Assembly: GCA_038380795.1 (NCBI GenBank)
Contig: CM076261.1
Location: forward strand, 97,052,418 to 97,116,417
Direction of reading: 5' to 3'
DNA: 64,000 bases
Source of the DNA: Pyrocephalus nanus
Taxonomy: Eukaryota; Chordata; Aves; Passeriformes; Tyrannidae
The position numbers and the translations under genes are program-made. This document shows, piece after piece, positions 11,822 through 20,684 of the stretch (positions are counted from its first letter, which is position 1; each line of letters opens with the position of its first letter). The notes beneath the pieces are model-generated. The model saw nothing but the letters and a program-made list of their open reading frames with translations, was not told the origin of the DNA and did no database searches.

Positions 11822-12443
11822 CCTGTCCCACTCCTGGGGCTCCCCCAGGAGCAAAACCCCAAACCCAGCCCTGGGGGGGTCAAACAGGCAGCAGGGATTA
11901 ACCCTTTAATCTGCTAATTCCCAATTAACTCATCCCAATTAACCCGCTGGGGGATAATCCCAGAGTTTGGGCAGGGACTGCCAAGGATTTTCCTGGGAAT
12001 TGGGAGAGGAGCAGGAGGGTCTGGCTCCAAACAAACACCAGGACAATCCCTGTGCTCTCCAAACAAACACCAGGACAATCCCTGTGCTCTCCATACCCAC
12101 AGAAAAAGATGAAGCAGCACCGGGGGGGGTTCAATTTTCCCTTGGGACGCCCAAAAATTCCCCACCCCGCGGGTTTGGAAAGCTGGGATGGGCTTGGGAG
12201 GCAGCAGGAAAGGATCCTGCCCCTCTCCCAACCCCCCCTGAGGAATTCCTGGTGCTGGGTGTTGGGAAGGGGATCCTCAGCACCACCCAAGGGGGGCTGT
12301 GACAGCAGCTGGGAGCACATCCCGGCCTTTCCACGGATCCCACCCGCGGGAATCGTGGCAGGAGAAGGAATTTTCCCCCTGGCAAAGCATCACAGGAGCC
12401 CCACAAAGTGTTTTTATGGCTCCCACTCGGAGCCCAGGGGAAA
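11822..12443. other. Unique HSF1 intron 1 segment
   Basis: The only structure seen is a short direct repeat of about 32 bp (CCAAACAAACACCAGGACAA) at 12028-12092. Confidence 0.55.
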
Positions 12444-13912
12444 GGAATTCCAGCAGGAATCCAGGAATTGAAATCCCCCGGGATCCCAAGGGGAAGGGAA
12501 TTCCAGCAGGAATCCAGGAATTGAAATCCCCCGGGATCCCAAGGGGAAGGGAATTCCAGCAGGAATCCAGGAATTGAAATCCCCCAGGATCCCAAGGGGA
12601 AGGGAATTCCAGCAGGAATCCAGGAATTGAAATCCTCCGGGATCCCAAGGGGAAGGGAATTCCAGCAGGAATCCAGGAATTGAAATCCCCCGGGATCCCA
12701 AGGGGAAGGGAATTCCAGCAGGAATCCAGGAATTGAAATCCCCCGGGATCCCAACGGGAAGGGAATTCCAGCAGGAATCCAGGAATTGAAATCCCCCGGG
12801 ATCCCAAGGGGAAGGGAATTCCAGCAGGAATCCAGGAATTGAAATCCCCCGGGATCCCAAGGGGAAGGGAATTCCAGCAGGAATCCAGGAATTGAAATCC
12901 CCCGGGATCCCAAGGGGAAGGGAATTCCAGCAGGAATCCAGGAATTGAAATCCCCCGGGATCCCAAGGGGAAGGGAATTCCAGCAGGAATCCAGGAATTG
13001 AAATCCCCCGGCATCCCAAGGGGAAGGGAATTCCAGCAGGAATCCAGGAATTGAAATCCCCCGGGATCCCAAGGGGAAGGGAATTCCAGCAGGAATCCAG
13101 GAATTGAAATCCCCCGGGATCCCAAGGGGAAGGGAATTCCAGCAGGAATTCAGGAATTGAAATCCCCCGGGATCCCAAGGGGAAGGGAATTCCAGCAGGA
13201 ATCCAGGAATTGAAATCCCCCGGGATCCCAAGGGGAAGGGAATTCCAGCAGGAATCCAGGAATTGAAATCCCCCGGGATCCCAAGGGGAAGGGAATTCCA
13301 GCAGGAATCCAGGAATTGAAATCCTCCGGGATCCCAAGGGGAAGGGAATTCCAGCAGGAATTCAGGAATTGAAATCCCCCGGGATCCCAAGGGGAAGGGA
13401 ATTCCAGCAGGAATCCAGGAATTGAAATCCCCCGGGATCCCAAGGGGAAGGGAATTCCAGCAGGAATCCAGGAATTGAAATCCCCCGGGATCCCAAGGGG
13501 AAGGGAATTCCAGCAGGAATCCAGGAATTGAAATCCCCCGGGATCCCAAGGGGAAGGGAATTCCAGCAGGAATTCAGGAATTGAAATCCCCCGGGATCCC
13601 AAGGGGAAGGGAATTCCAGCAGGAATCCAGGAATTGAAATCCCCCGGCATCCCAAGGGGAAGGGAATTCCAGCAGGAATCCAGGAATTGAAATCCCCCGG
13701 GATCCCAAGGGGAAGGGAATTCCAGCAGGAATCCAGGAATTGAAATCCCCCGGGATCCCAAGGGGAAGGGAATTCCAGCAGGAATCCAGGAATTGAAATC
13801 CCCCGGGATCCCAAGGGGAAGGGAATTCCAGCAGGAATCCAGGAATTGAAATCCCCCGGGATCCCAAGGGGAAGGGAATTCCAGCAGGAATCCAGGAATT
13901 GAAATCCCAGAT
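12444..13912. repeat. 53-bp minisatellite, about 28 copies
   Basis: The unit includes GGAATTCCAGCAGGAATCCA, GGAATTGAAATCCCCCGGGA and TCCCAAGGGGAAG. It is very homogeneous. Three minus-strand frames are open across it, giving false ORFs up to 472 residues. Confidence 0.95.
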
Positions 13913-14208
13913 TTCAAAGGGAAGGAGCAGGGCCAGGCCGGACCACCCAGAGGGGGAAAAGGGGATTCCAGGACAAAGCTGGGTTGGGATCAGGAGCATT
14001 CCAACCAATTTTTCCACTCCTTTCATCAGCAGCCAGGTCTCCCAGCCTGCTCTCTGGGATGGGAATGTTTGGGGATGGATTGTCCTGTGGGATTGGAGGA
14101 GCAGCTAAGGGAGCTTGGGGAGGAGGAAAAGGGGGATTGGAGGGCGGGAATTGGGATGGGAATCGGGATCTGCTCCCAGGGAATGAGGGGAAACGTTCCC
14201 AAGTTGTG
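13913..14208. other. Unique intron with a CR1 start
   Basis: Mostly unique. From about 14170 the sequence resembles the CR1 segment that normally precedes TTTATTTGGGATATTGGG. Confidence 0.5.
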
Positions 14209-14286
14209 CCAGGGCAGCTTTATTTGGGATATTGGGGAAAATCCCGACAGGGATTTTCCCCAGTATCCCAAATAAAGCTGCCCTGG
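14209..14286. repeat. Near-perfect 37-bp hairpin made from CR1 sequence
   Basis: The arms are 14209-14245 and 14250-14286. They match at 36 of 37 positions and are separated by GACA. The arm carries CAGCTTTATTTGGGATATTG, the CR1 motif seen elsewhere in the window, so it is a fold-back of a CR1 fragment. As RNA it would form a 78-nt pre-miRNA-like stem. Confidence 0.85.
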
Positions 14287-14439
14287 TGGGTGGGGGGTGC
14301 TGAAAGATCCCAAATCCCTGCTGGAATTATTCCCCCAGCTCCTCAGGGAGTGCTGCCATTCCAGAGGGACATTTCCCACTGCATCAATTCCCCCAATCCC
14401 AAAAAACCAATAAAAAATCCCATTTTCCAGCTATGCCCT

Positions 14440-14985
14440 CAGATTTCCTGCTTTTTTTTTTTGGGGGGGGAACCAATAAATTCCTGCAATTAACTCTGAT
14501 CAAACCTATCGAAATTAAATCTGAAATTAAATCCATAATTCTGTTAAATTCGAAATGAAATCCGTAATTCTGATGAAAACCAGGAAAAGCTTCAGAGCCA
14601 CGTCTGGAGATGGGGAAAGCAACAAAAAAAACCCCAAAAACAAACCCAAACCCAAACCAAACCGAACCAAAAAAAACAGACAAACAAACAAACAAAAACA
14701 AAAACAAAAAAAACCCCAAAAACAAACAAAAAAAACCACCAAAAACCCACCAAAAAAAACCCACAAAAAAAACCCAAACCAAAACAACAACAACAAAAAA
14801 AAAACAAAAAAAACACAAACAAACAAAAAACCCCAACCAACCAAAAAAAAAAAACCCCAAAAAAAACCCCAAAAAACAAACGAACAAAAAAAACACACAC
14901 ACAAAAAAAAACCAAGTCCAAAAACAAAGCCAATCCCCCCCCCAAAAAAAAAGAAAAAAAGAAAAAAATAAATAAAATAACGAAA
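14440..14985. repeat. AT-rich segment followed by a CAAA/A-rich tract
   Basis: Positions 14470-14600 are AT-rich with repeated GAAATTAAATC-like words. From 14615 to 14985 the plus strand is almost only A and C in (CAAAA)-like runs. The same layout recurs at 43128-43545. Confidence 0.8.
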
Positions 14986-15119
14986 TTCCTGCTGGTTTTA
15001 TTTGCGGTTTCAGCAGAGTGGAAGAGGAAAGATGATCCCTGTGGAATTCCCTGATGCCCCAGCAGGGATGGATGGATGGATCCCCACATTCCTTGTGCCT
15101 CTCCAACAACTCCATTCCC

Positions 15120-15300
15120 TCCCAGGGGACAGGGACAGGATAACGGGAAAAGCCCCAAGCTGTGCCAGGGGGGATTTATTTGGGATATTTGGGAAAATCC
15201 CTGCTGGGAAGGGGCTGCCCAGCCCTGGATCCCCATCCCTGGGGGGTAAATTATTGACATCCCTGGGGAGGTGGCACTTGGGGACACGGGCAGGGCTGGG
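15120..15300 (+). mobile_element. CR1 fragment, left arm of an inverted pair
   Basis: It carries GACAGGGACAGGATAACGGG, the GGATTTATTTGGGATATTTG motif, GGGGCTGCCCAGCCCTGGAT and GGAGGTGGCACTTGGGGACA in CR1 order. It is nearly identical, inverted, to 16120-16312. Confidence 0.8.
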
Positions 15301-15359
15301 TCTGCTGCTCTCCCAGGGGCTTTTCCAAGCTCAGCAGTGCCAGGAAAAGGGGAGAGTTG

Positions 15360-15855
15360 GGACAGGAGGGGAAAGGAAGGGAAGGGAAGGGAAGGGAAGG
15401 GAAGAGAAGGAAAGGAAAAAAGAAAGGAAAAAGGAAGGGAAAAAGGAAGGGAAAAAGGAAGGGAGAAAGGAAAGGAGAAAGGAAAGGAGAAAGGAAAGGA
15501 GAAAGGAAAGGAGAAAGGAAAGGAAAGGAAAGGAAAGGAAAGGAGAAAGGAAAGGAAAGGAGAAAGGAAAGGAAAGGAAAGGAAAGGAAAGGAAAGGAAA
15601 GGAAAGGAAAGGAAAGGAAAGGAAAGGAAAGGAAAGGAAAGGAAAGGAAAGGAAAGGAAAGGAAAGGAAAGGAAAGGAAAGGGAAGGGAAGGAAAGGAAA
15701 GGAAAGGAAAGGAAAGGAAAGGAAAGGAAAGGAAAGGAAAGGAAAGGAAAGGAAAGGAAAGGGAAAGGGAAAGGGAAAGGGAAAGGGAAAGGGAAAGGGA
15801 AAGGGAAAGGGAAAGGGAAAGGGAAAGGGAAAGGGAAAGGGAAAGGGAAAGGAAT
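15360..15855. repeat. Polypurine tract (GGAAA)n and (GGGAAA)n
   Basis: Nearly 500 bases contain only G and A on the plus strand. They are organised as GGAAA then GGGAAA repeats, with AGGAAAAAGG variants at the left. The tract sits inside the inverted CR1 pair. Confidence 0.95.
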
Positions 15856-16119
15856 CTCCTCCTGGATCACCAGGACACGGAACCAGCCCGGGCAGCCTCA
15901 GGCTCCATTCCCAGCTGGCTCCAGGATTTTCCAGCCCTGCAGGTTTAGTGGGAGCCTGGACAGGGCAGGTGCCACCCCAGCAGATCCATTCCCAGCCCCT
16001 CCAGGCCTATGGAGCGATCCAGGAGCTCCTGGGATCCTGGGAATGGGCTGGCTGGGAAGGGACCTGTAGGGATCCCACCTGGGAAGCACCAGGAGAGACT
16101 CCCTGGGCCAAAGGGACAG

Positions 16120-16312
16120 GTGACACCTCCCTGCCCCTGTCCCCAAGTGCCACCTCCCCAGGGATGTCAATAATTTACCCCCCAGGGATGGGGATCCAGG
16201 GCTGGGCAGCCCCTTCCCAGCAGAGATTTTCCCAAATATCCCAAATAAAACTCCCCTGGCACAGCTTGGGGCTTTTCCCTTCATCCTGTCCCTGTTCCCT
16301 GGGAGCAGAGAC
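16120..16312 (-). mobile_element. CR1 fragment, right arm of an inverted pair
   Basis: The reverse complement repeats 15120-15300 almost base for base, including GGTAAATTATTGACATCCCT. The two copies flank about 820 bp containing the purine tract. Confidence 0.8.
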
Positions 16313-16329
16313 AGCCAGGGATGATGGGA

Positions 16330-16945
16330 TGGGATACTGGAAAGAGGCAGGGAATTCCTTAAGCTGGAAAAAGGCAGGGAATTCCTTAAGCTGGAAAGAG
16401 GCAGGGAATTCCTTAAGCTGGAAAGAGGCAGGGAATTCCTAAAAGAGAGAAAGGCAGGGAATGTCCTTAAAGCCAGCAAAAGGCAGGGAATTCCCTGACT
16501 TAAAAAAAAAAAAAAAAAAAAAAAAAAGGCAGGGAATCCTCTAAGGCCAGAAAAAAAAGGCAGGGAATTCCTTAAACCCAGAGGAAAAAAAGGCAAGGAA
16601 TTCCTTAAACCCAGAAAAATGCAGGGAATCCCTTGAACCCACTAAAAGGCAGGGAATTCCCTAAGCTAGAAAAGAATCAGGGAATTCCCTGAGCTAGAAA
16701 AGAATCAAGGAATTCCCTAAGCTAGAAAAGAAACAGGGAATTCCCTGAGCTAGAAAAGAATCAGGGAATTCCCTAAGCTAGAAAAGAATCAGGGAATTCC
16801 CCAAGCTAGAAAAAAAAACCAAAAAAACCAGGGAATTCTCTAAGCTAGGAAAAAAAAAAAAACAGGGAATTCCCTAAGCTAGAAAAGAAACAGGGAATTC
16901 CCTAAGCTAAAAAAAACAACCAGGGAATGCCCTAAATAGAGAAAA
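16330..16945. repeat. Degenerate 28-31-bp minisatellite with poly-A
   Basis: About 20 units carry GCAGGGAATTCCTTAAGCTG or GGGAATTCCCTAAGCTAGAA. An A run lies at 16503-16527. Confidence 0.85.
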
Positions 16946-17949
16946 AAGCAGAGAATGTCCTTAAACCCAGGGCCAGGCAGGGAATTCCACAAACCCAGGA
17001 GTTCCCAAATCCCAGAAAAAGCCAAGGAATAATCCAATAATCCCTTTTTTTTTTTTTTGGGTCAAATCTCAGTGCCTGAGGCCGAGGGAATTCCCGGGGC
17101 AGGGGAAGGATAGAAAGGCCCCCAGGGAGGGGATCTGCAGGAGGATCCACTTTCCCACTGATTTCCATGGTTATTGTGGGAATCCCGTGGATTTTCCCGC
17201 TCCCTGGAGCAGCCAGGGCAGGGACTGGACGGGATTTCAGATCCTTTCCCACCCAAGCCATTCCAGGATCCCACAGAAAGCACCACCTGGTCTGGAAGGC
17301 GAGGAAAACACTCCTGGATCCTCCTGGATCCCTTTGGAAACCTCCTTTGCCCTCCAGCTCTGCCTGGAGGGGAGGGAGAAGCTCCAAAAGTCGAGGGAAT
17401 TCAGGGAAGAAAAGGATTCCCAAGGATCCCCAAATCCAACCTGACCCCCCTTCCCTGGCGCTGTGGATTTTCCAGAGCCTTTCCCGCCCCTTTCCCTCCC
17501 CCTCAGGTTGATTTTCCCGCTTTCTCCCGGCTCAAAAGCACCTGGAAGCTCCTTTTCCCAGATCCTGGATCCCCCTGGCTCCTCCATTTCCCAGGGAAGT
17601 GAAGACCAAGCTGGAATGGCCCCCCCAGGGCAGGCTGAGGATCAACCCCTCTGCTCTTGGGTCACTGCCTGAAGCACTAAAACTCAACCATTCCAAGGAA
17701 AAACGGAACTTTTCCCGGGATTCCCCGAGATCCAGACTCCCAGAAGGCGGATTGGCAGCCCCAGGGATTAGGGAGGAGCTGGGAGGGCCCAGACAGGAGA
17801 ACTCCCATGGAAAAAAAAATCAACATTTAGGGCCTGAGAACTCCAAATTTTAGGAGTTTCATCTGTTCCAACTCCCCCCTGCCAAGGCCTGGAAGATCCA
17901 TCCCTAAAAACAACAGGAAAAAGGAGCTGGAGAACCTCCTCATCCCTCA
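16946..17949. other. Unique HSF1 intron 1 segment
   Basis: No repeat family, exon or RNA gene is recognised. There is a T run at 17044-17060. Confidence 0.5.
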
Positions 17950-18036
17950 GACTGGCACTCCAGGAGATGGAAAATCAGTGGATGAATCTCCTTCTCCCAC
18001 CTTTTCTTCCCCCTCAGCTACAGGAAACCCCTGGGT

Positions 18037-18985
18037 GGGAATTCCCACGGGCAGGGACAGCTCCCACCATCCCAGGGTGATCCTTGGACATTCCCAGGGA
18101 TCCAGGGGCAGCTGGAATTCTCTGGGAATTCCAGCCCAGCCCCTCCTCACCCTCCCAGCCAGGAATCCCTTCCCAATCTCCCCCCTAACCCTGGGAAGCC
18201 ATTCCCTGTGTGCTGTCCCTCCAGCCCTCATCCCAAATCCCTCTCCAGCTCTCCTGGAGCCCCTGCAGGCCCTGGAAGGTTCTCCAAGAATCTCCCTGGA
18301 TCCTTCCCTTCTCCAGGGGAACATTCCCAGCTCTCCCAGCCCGGCTCCAGAGCTTCTCCAGCCCTGGGATCATCTCCCTGTCCCCTCTGGATTCCCTCCA
18401 GCAGCTCCAGGTCCCTCAGGAATGTTGGGAGCCCCCAGAGCTGCAGGTTGGGAAGATCCCTGGCTCCTCTTTCCTCTCCTGGTTTTCAAGAGGGGAATCC
18501 TTGAACCCTTTTCCCACTCCCTGCCTGCCAGATATTCCCAAAGAGGATGGAAAGAGGCCTGGAAACTCCACCAGCCAATTCCCCTCAGGACCTTGGGATG
18601 AACCTCATGGAGTTCCATGGATTGATCCTGGGAATCCTGGAATGGTTTGGGTGGGAAAGGACCTTAAAGATCATCCAGTTCCATGGGCTGGGACAGCTCC
18701 CACCATCCCAGGGTGATCCAACCTGGCCTGGGACACTCCCAGGGATCCAGGGGCAGCTGGAATTCTCTGGGAATTCCAGCCCAGCTCCTCATCACCCTCC
18801 CTTCCCAATATCCCACCTAACCCTGGGCAGCCATTCCCTGTATCCCATCCCTTCCATCCCTCATCCAAAACCCCTCTCCAGCTCTCCTGGAGCCCCTGCA
18901 GGCCCTGGAAGTGGCTCCAAGGATCTCCCATGGATCCTTTCCCTTCTCCAGGGGAACATTCCCAGCTCTCCCATGGAAACATCCA
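18037..18985 (-). mobile_element. Composite repeat: two inverted CR1 3' fragments around a shared spacer
   Basis: CR1-like sequence at 18037-18430 and 18620-18985 (both minus) flanks a spacer at 18433-18620 containing GCCAGATATTCCCAAAGAGG. The same order, in the opposite orientation, occurs at 53090-53660, with long stretches of identity through CR1 and spacer. The unit is therefore a dispersed composite repeat or a duplicated segment. The CR1 3' end reads TTAAGGTCCTTTCCCACCCA on the minus strand. Confidence 0.8.
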
Positions 18986-19157
18986 TTCCCGTTCCCATCC
19001 CAATGTTTATTTTTCGCTCCTTTCCTCTCCCTCCCCACACCTTTATCTGCGAGCCGCACGCCTGAGGAGGGCGGGGGGAAATAATTGGAGGGTTAAGAGG
19101 GTGAAAAAGCAAGGAAATGATTATTTTAAAGAGGGATTTAAGCGGGAATCGCCCGGG
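18986..19157. other. HSF1 intron 1, unique AT-richer segment
   Basis: This non-repetitive stretch contains AAGAGGGTGAAAAAGCAAGG and AATGATTATTTTAAAGAGGG. It has lower GC than its neighbours and lies 120-290 bases inside intron 1, a usual place for promoter-proximal control. No motif is assigned. Confidence 0.4.
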
Positions 19158-19226
19158 CCTCGGCACCGGGGCCCAGGCCCGGCAGCGGGCGTTCGCCCGC
19201 TGCCGAGCCGGGCCCCGGGGCCTCGG
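19158..19226 (-). repeat. GC-rich hairpin beside the exon 1 donor
   Basis: The arms are 19158-19191 and 19194-19226. They pair through GGCAGCGGGCG / CGCCCGCTGCC (11 perfect bp) and further out through CCGGGGCCC blocks with small bulges. The loop is two bases. The hairpin starts about 48 bases into intron 1. Confidence 0.75.
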
Positions 19227-19274
19227 CCTTTTTTTTTTATTTTAGGAGGATTTTGGGGTATGGGGGACACTCAC

Positions 19275-19424
19275 GGGGCTCCAGCAGATGAGGGAGTCGG
19301 TGTCGGGGTCCTCCACGAGCGTCCACAGCTTGGTGAGGAAGGCGGGCACGTTGCTGGCTCCGCCGCCTCCTCCTCCTCCTCCTCCTCCTCCACCGGGGCC
19401 CGCTCCCCCCGCCACGCCTTCCAT
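19275..19424 (-). CDS. HSF1: HSF1 coding exon 1 (start codon, poly-Gly, DBD helix 1)
   Basis: The exon has 50 codons. The ATG at 19424-19422 is chosen because it lies shortly before the conserved core [19 protein letters not shown] and no closer ATG exists. Residues 1-24 are a low-complexity leader with twelve consecutive glycines (about 11-22). These are encoded mainly by a GGA run, read as a CCT repeat on the plus strand near 19366-19392. Human HSF1 has a short leader without such a run. Residues 25-50 are the first helix and strand of the DNA-binding domain. Cys47 in ICWSP corresponds to human Cys36. The exon ends after CCC with donor GTGAGT, phase 0. The glycine tract could vary between individuals or be mis-sized in assembly. 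Confidence in the core is very high; the exact leader length is less certain. Confidence 0.96.
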
Positions 19425-19483
19425 GGTGTGTCTGTGTGTGGGGGGCGTTGTTTTGGGGTGAATGCGAGGGGTTTTAGGGGGGG

Positions 19484-19540
19484 TTAAAAGGGGTGAAAGG
19501 GAGCGAAGGGGCCCGCGGGGCGCGGCATGGCCGCCGCCAT
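19484..19540 (-). other. Possible upstream ORF in the HSF1 5' leader
   Basis: On the minus strand an ATG at 19540 opens an 18-codon frame (ATGGCGGCGGCCATGCCG...) ending at TAA at 19486-19484, sixty bases before the HSF1 start codon. It contains a second in-frame ATG. It would be translated only if transcription starts upstream of 19540. Its ATG is part of a YY1-type element, which in many genes sits just downstream of the start site. Whether it lies in the mRNA is unknown. Confidence 0.35.
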
Positions 19541-19543
19541 CTT
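19533..19543 (-). promoter_or_regulatory. YY1-type element near HSF1 start
   Basis: The minus strand reads AAGATGGCGGC, the classic YY1 core in the orientation usual for elements just downstream of a transcription start. It lies about 110 bases upstream of the HSF1 start codon in GC-rich, TATA-less DNA. This fits a housekeeping-type HSF1 promoter. The transcription start site was not determined. Confidence 0.55.
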
Positions 19544-19595
19544 GGATGGGGGGGGAGAGCGGTGTGAGGGGAGAGGGGCGGGGCATCGCCATGGC

Positions 19596-20376
19596 CACGC
19601 CCACTTAAAGGGCGGGGCGTAGACAGAGGAAACGCCCCATAGCAGGGAGGACACGCCCCTATGGCGTTATATGGGCGTGGCTTAAAGGCAGGGACACGCC
19701 CCCTTTCCTTTTTCGGTTGTGCCCCTCTATGCAGTCTAAAATGGGTGGGCGGGGCTTCCACAAGGAAACGCCCCCCCAATGGCTAGGGCCACGCCTACCA
19801 CTGCAGGAGGACACGCCCACTGCTGGTTACAGGCAGTGCCTGAGTGTGGCTCTGGCCACGCCCCTTTTATAACTGGCCACACCTCCTGGCTGGTCTGGCC
19901 GTGCTGCCCAGACATAACAGAGGGAATGTGGGCGGGGTTATAATAAACAACACCCACTTCTGGCAGGACACGCCCCCCTCATGAATATTAATACACCCCC
20001 TGCCACCAGCGGGACATTCCCCGCCCTCCAAGCCACGCCCCCCTGTCTGGTTTTGGCGCTGCCTGGGCCGGGCTCTCTCAGGGAACGCCCCTCAGGGGTC
20101 TGGCCACGCCCCTTTGTCTCAGATGGTCACGCCCCTTCCCATGTTTAGCAGCGTCTGGGCGTGGCCTTCACATAGCCACGCCCATTGCTCATAAAAGACA
20201 CCGTATGGGCGGGTCTCTATACAGGCCACGCCCTTCCCGGACATGTCCACGCCCCTCTCCCACTGGCGGCCCCTCCCCAGCATGTCTGCGGTCGTGCGCA
20301 TGCGCAGATCTCACCGCTGCCACTCCAGGCAGCGCCGCTTTCCCATTCATGGGCGGGGCTCCCTCATGACCACGCC
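19596..20376. promoter_or_regulatory. Dense CACGCCC/GC-box cluster between HSF1 and BOP1
   Basis: I count 13 copies of CACGCCC on the plus strand (near 19596, 19652, 19695, 19812, 19857, 19969, 20034, 20104, 20128, 20177, 20226, 20247 and 20370). There are two more as GGGCGTG, plus several GGGCGGGG boxes. These are Sp/KLF-type sites. Spacing is irregular (about 20 to 120 bp), so this is not a simple tandem array. The cluster lies in the divergent gap and could serve both genes. Binding is inferred only from the motif. Confidence 0.5.
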
Positions 20377-20559
20377 CCTTTCCCCTCTCGGGCATGCGCA
20401 ATGTGGGCTGTGAAGCCGGGCGCGCGCATGCGCAGTAATCTCCATCTCCCCCCACCGCCTCTCCCGTGTCCCCTTTTCCCCCCCTCGCACCCCCATATTT
20501 TATTGTGCCTCCCCCTTTTATCACCCCCCAGCCCCGGGGACCCCCAAACCCCCCCGTCC

Positions 20560-20662
20560 CGCTGTCCGCGGGGGCCGCCGGGGGCGGAAGCGGCGCGTGG
20601 GGGGGGCGTGTCGCGGCCCCTGACCCTGCGCACGTGGTGCGGGCCACGCGGGGCCGCGGGAC
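20560..20662 (+). promoter_or_regulatory. Likely BOP1 core promoter (ETS motif and MYC E-box)
   Basis: This CpG-rich segment contains GCGGAAGCGG at 20584-20593, an ETS/GABP-type site common at ribosome-biogenesis promoters. It also has a perfect CACGTG at 20631-20636, the MYC/MAX E-box. It lies just before a candidate first ATG at 20663. BOP1 is a reported MYC-responsive gene in mammals, which fits. The start site is inferred. Confidence 0.4.
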
Positions 20663-20671
20663 ATGGAGCAG
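20663..20671 (+). CDS. BOP1: Candidate BOP1 exon 1 coding part (Met-Glu-Gln)
   Basis: This is speculative. The clear acidic exon at 21730 begins directly after an acceptor, so translation may start in an upstream exon. ATGGAGCAG at 20663-20671 is followed by GTCCGG, a weak donor with CAG before it, and would join in phase 0 to 21730. If it is not used, the ATG that opens the next exon would be the start. Human BOP1 has a longer first stretch before the acidic region, so the N terminus here is either short or encoded by an exon I could not recognise. Confidence 0.22.
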
Positions 20672-20684
20672 GTCCGGGGACACG

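Larger units (their letters stand above)
2731..19424 (-). other. HSF1: HSF1 gene span, 5' part (exons 1-4)
   Basis: This is the span from the start codon to the last exon visible in the window. Four coding exons (150, 109, 137 and 125 nt) join in phase (0, then 1, then 0, then 2) and give 173 complete codons plus two bases. The introns are 14,374, 817 and 982 nt. Every junction has GT/AG ends. The joined protein matches HSF1 from the winged-helix DNA-binding domain into heptad repeat A. The trimerisation domain remainder, regulatory domain and activation domain are not in the window, because positions 1-2730 are intron 4. Assignment to HSF1 rather than HSF2 or HSF4 rests on sequence and on head-to-head BOP1. 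Heat-shock factors trimerise under proteotoxic stress, enter the nucleus and bind inverted nGAAn elements in chaperone promoters. Confidence 0.96.

Noticed and set aside
8075..11909. Six overlapping ORFs of about 940-1260 codons
   Set aside because: All are readings of the same 47-bp tandem unit in different phases. They have no unique protein sequence and no splice or start context.
12444..13912. GGAATTCC-rich 53-bp array as a set of heat-shock elements for HSF1 autoregulation
   Set aside because: The GAA and TTC blocks are not spaced as nGAAnnTTCn. They lie directly adjacent or too far apart, so the HSE consensus is not met.
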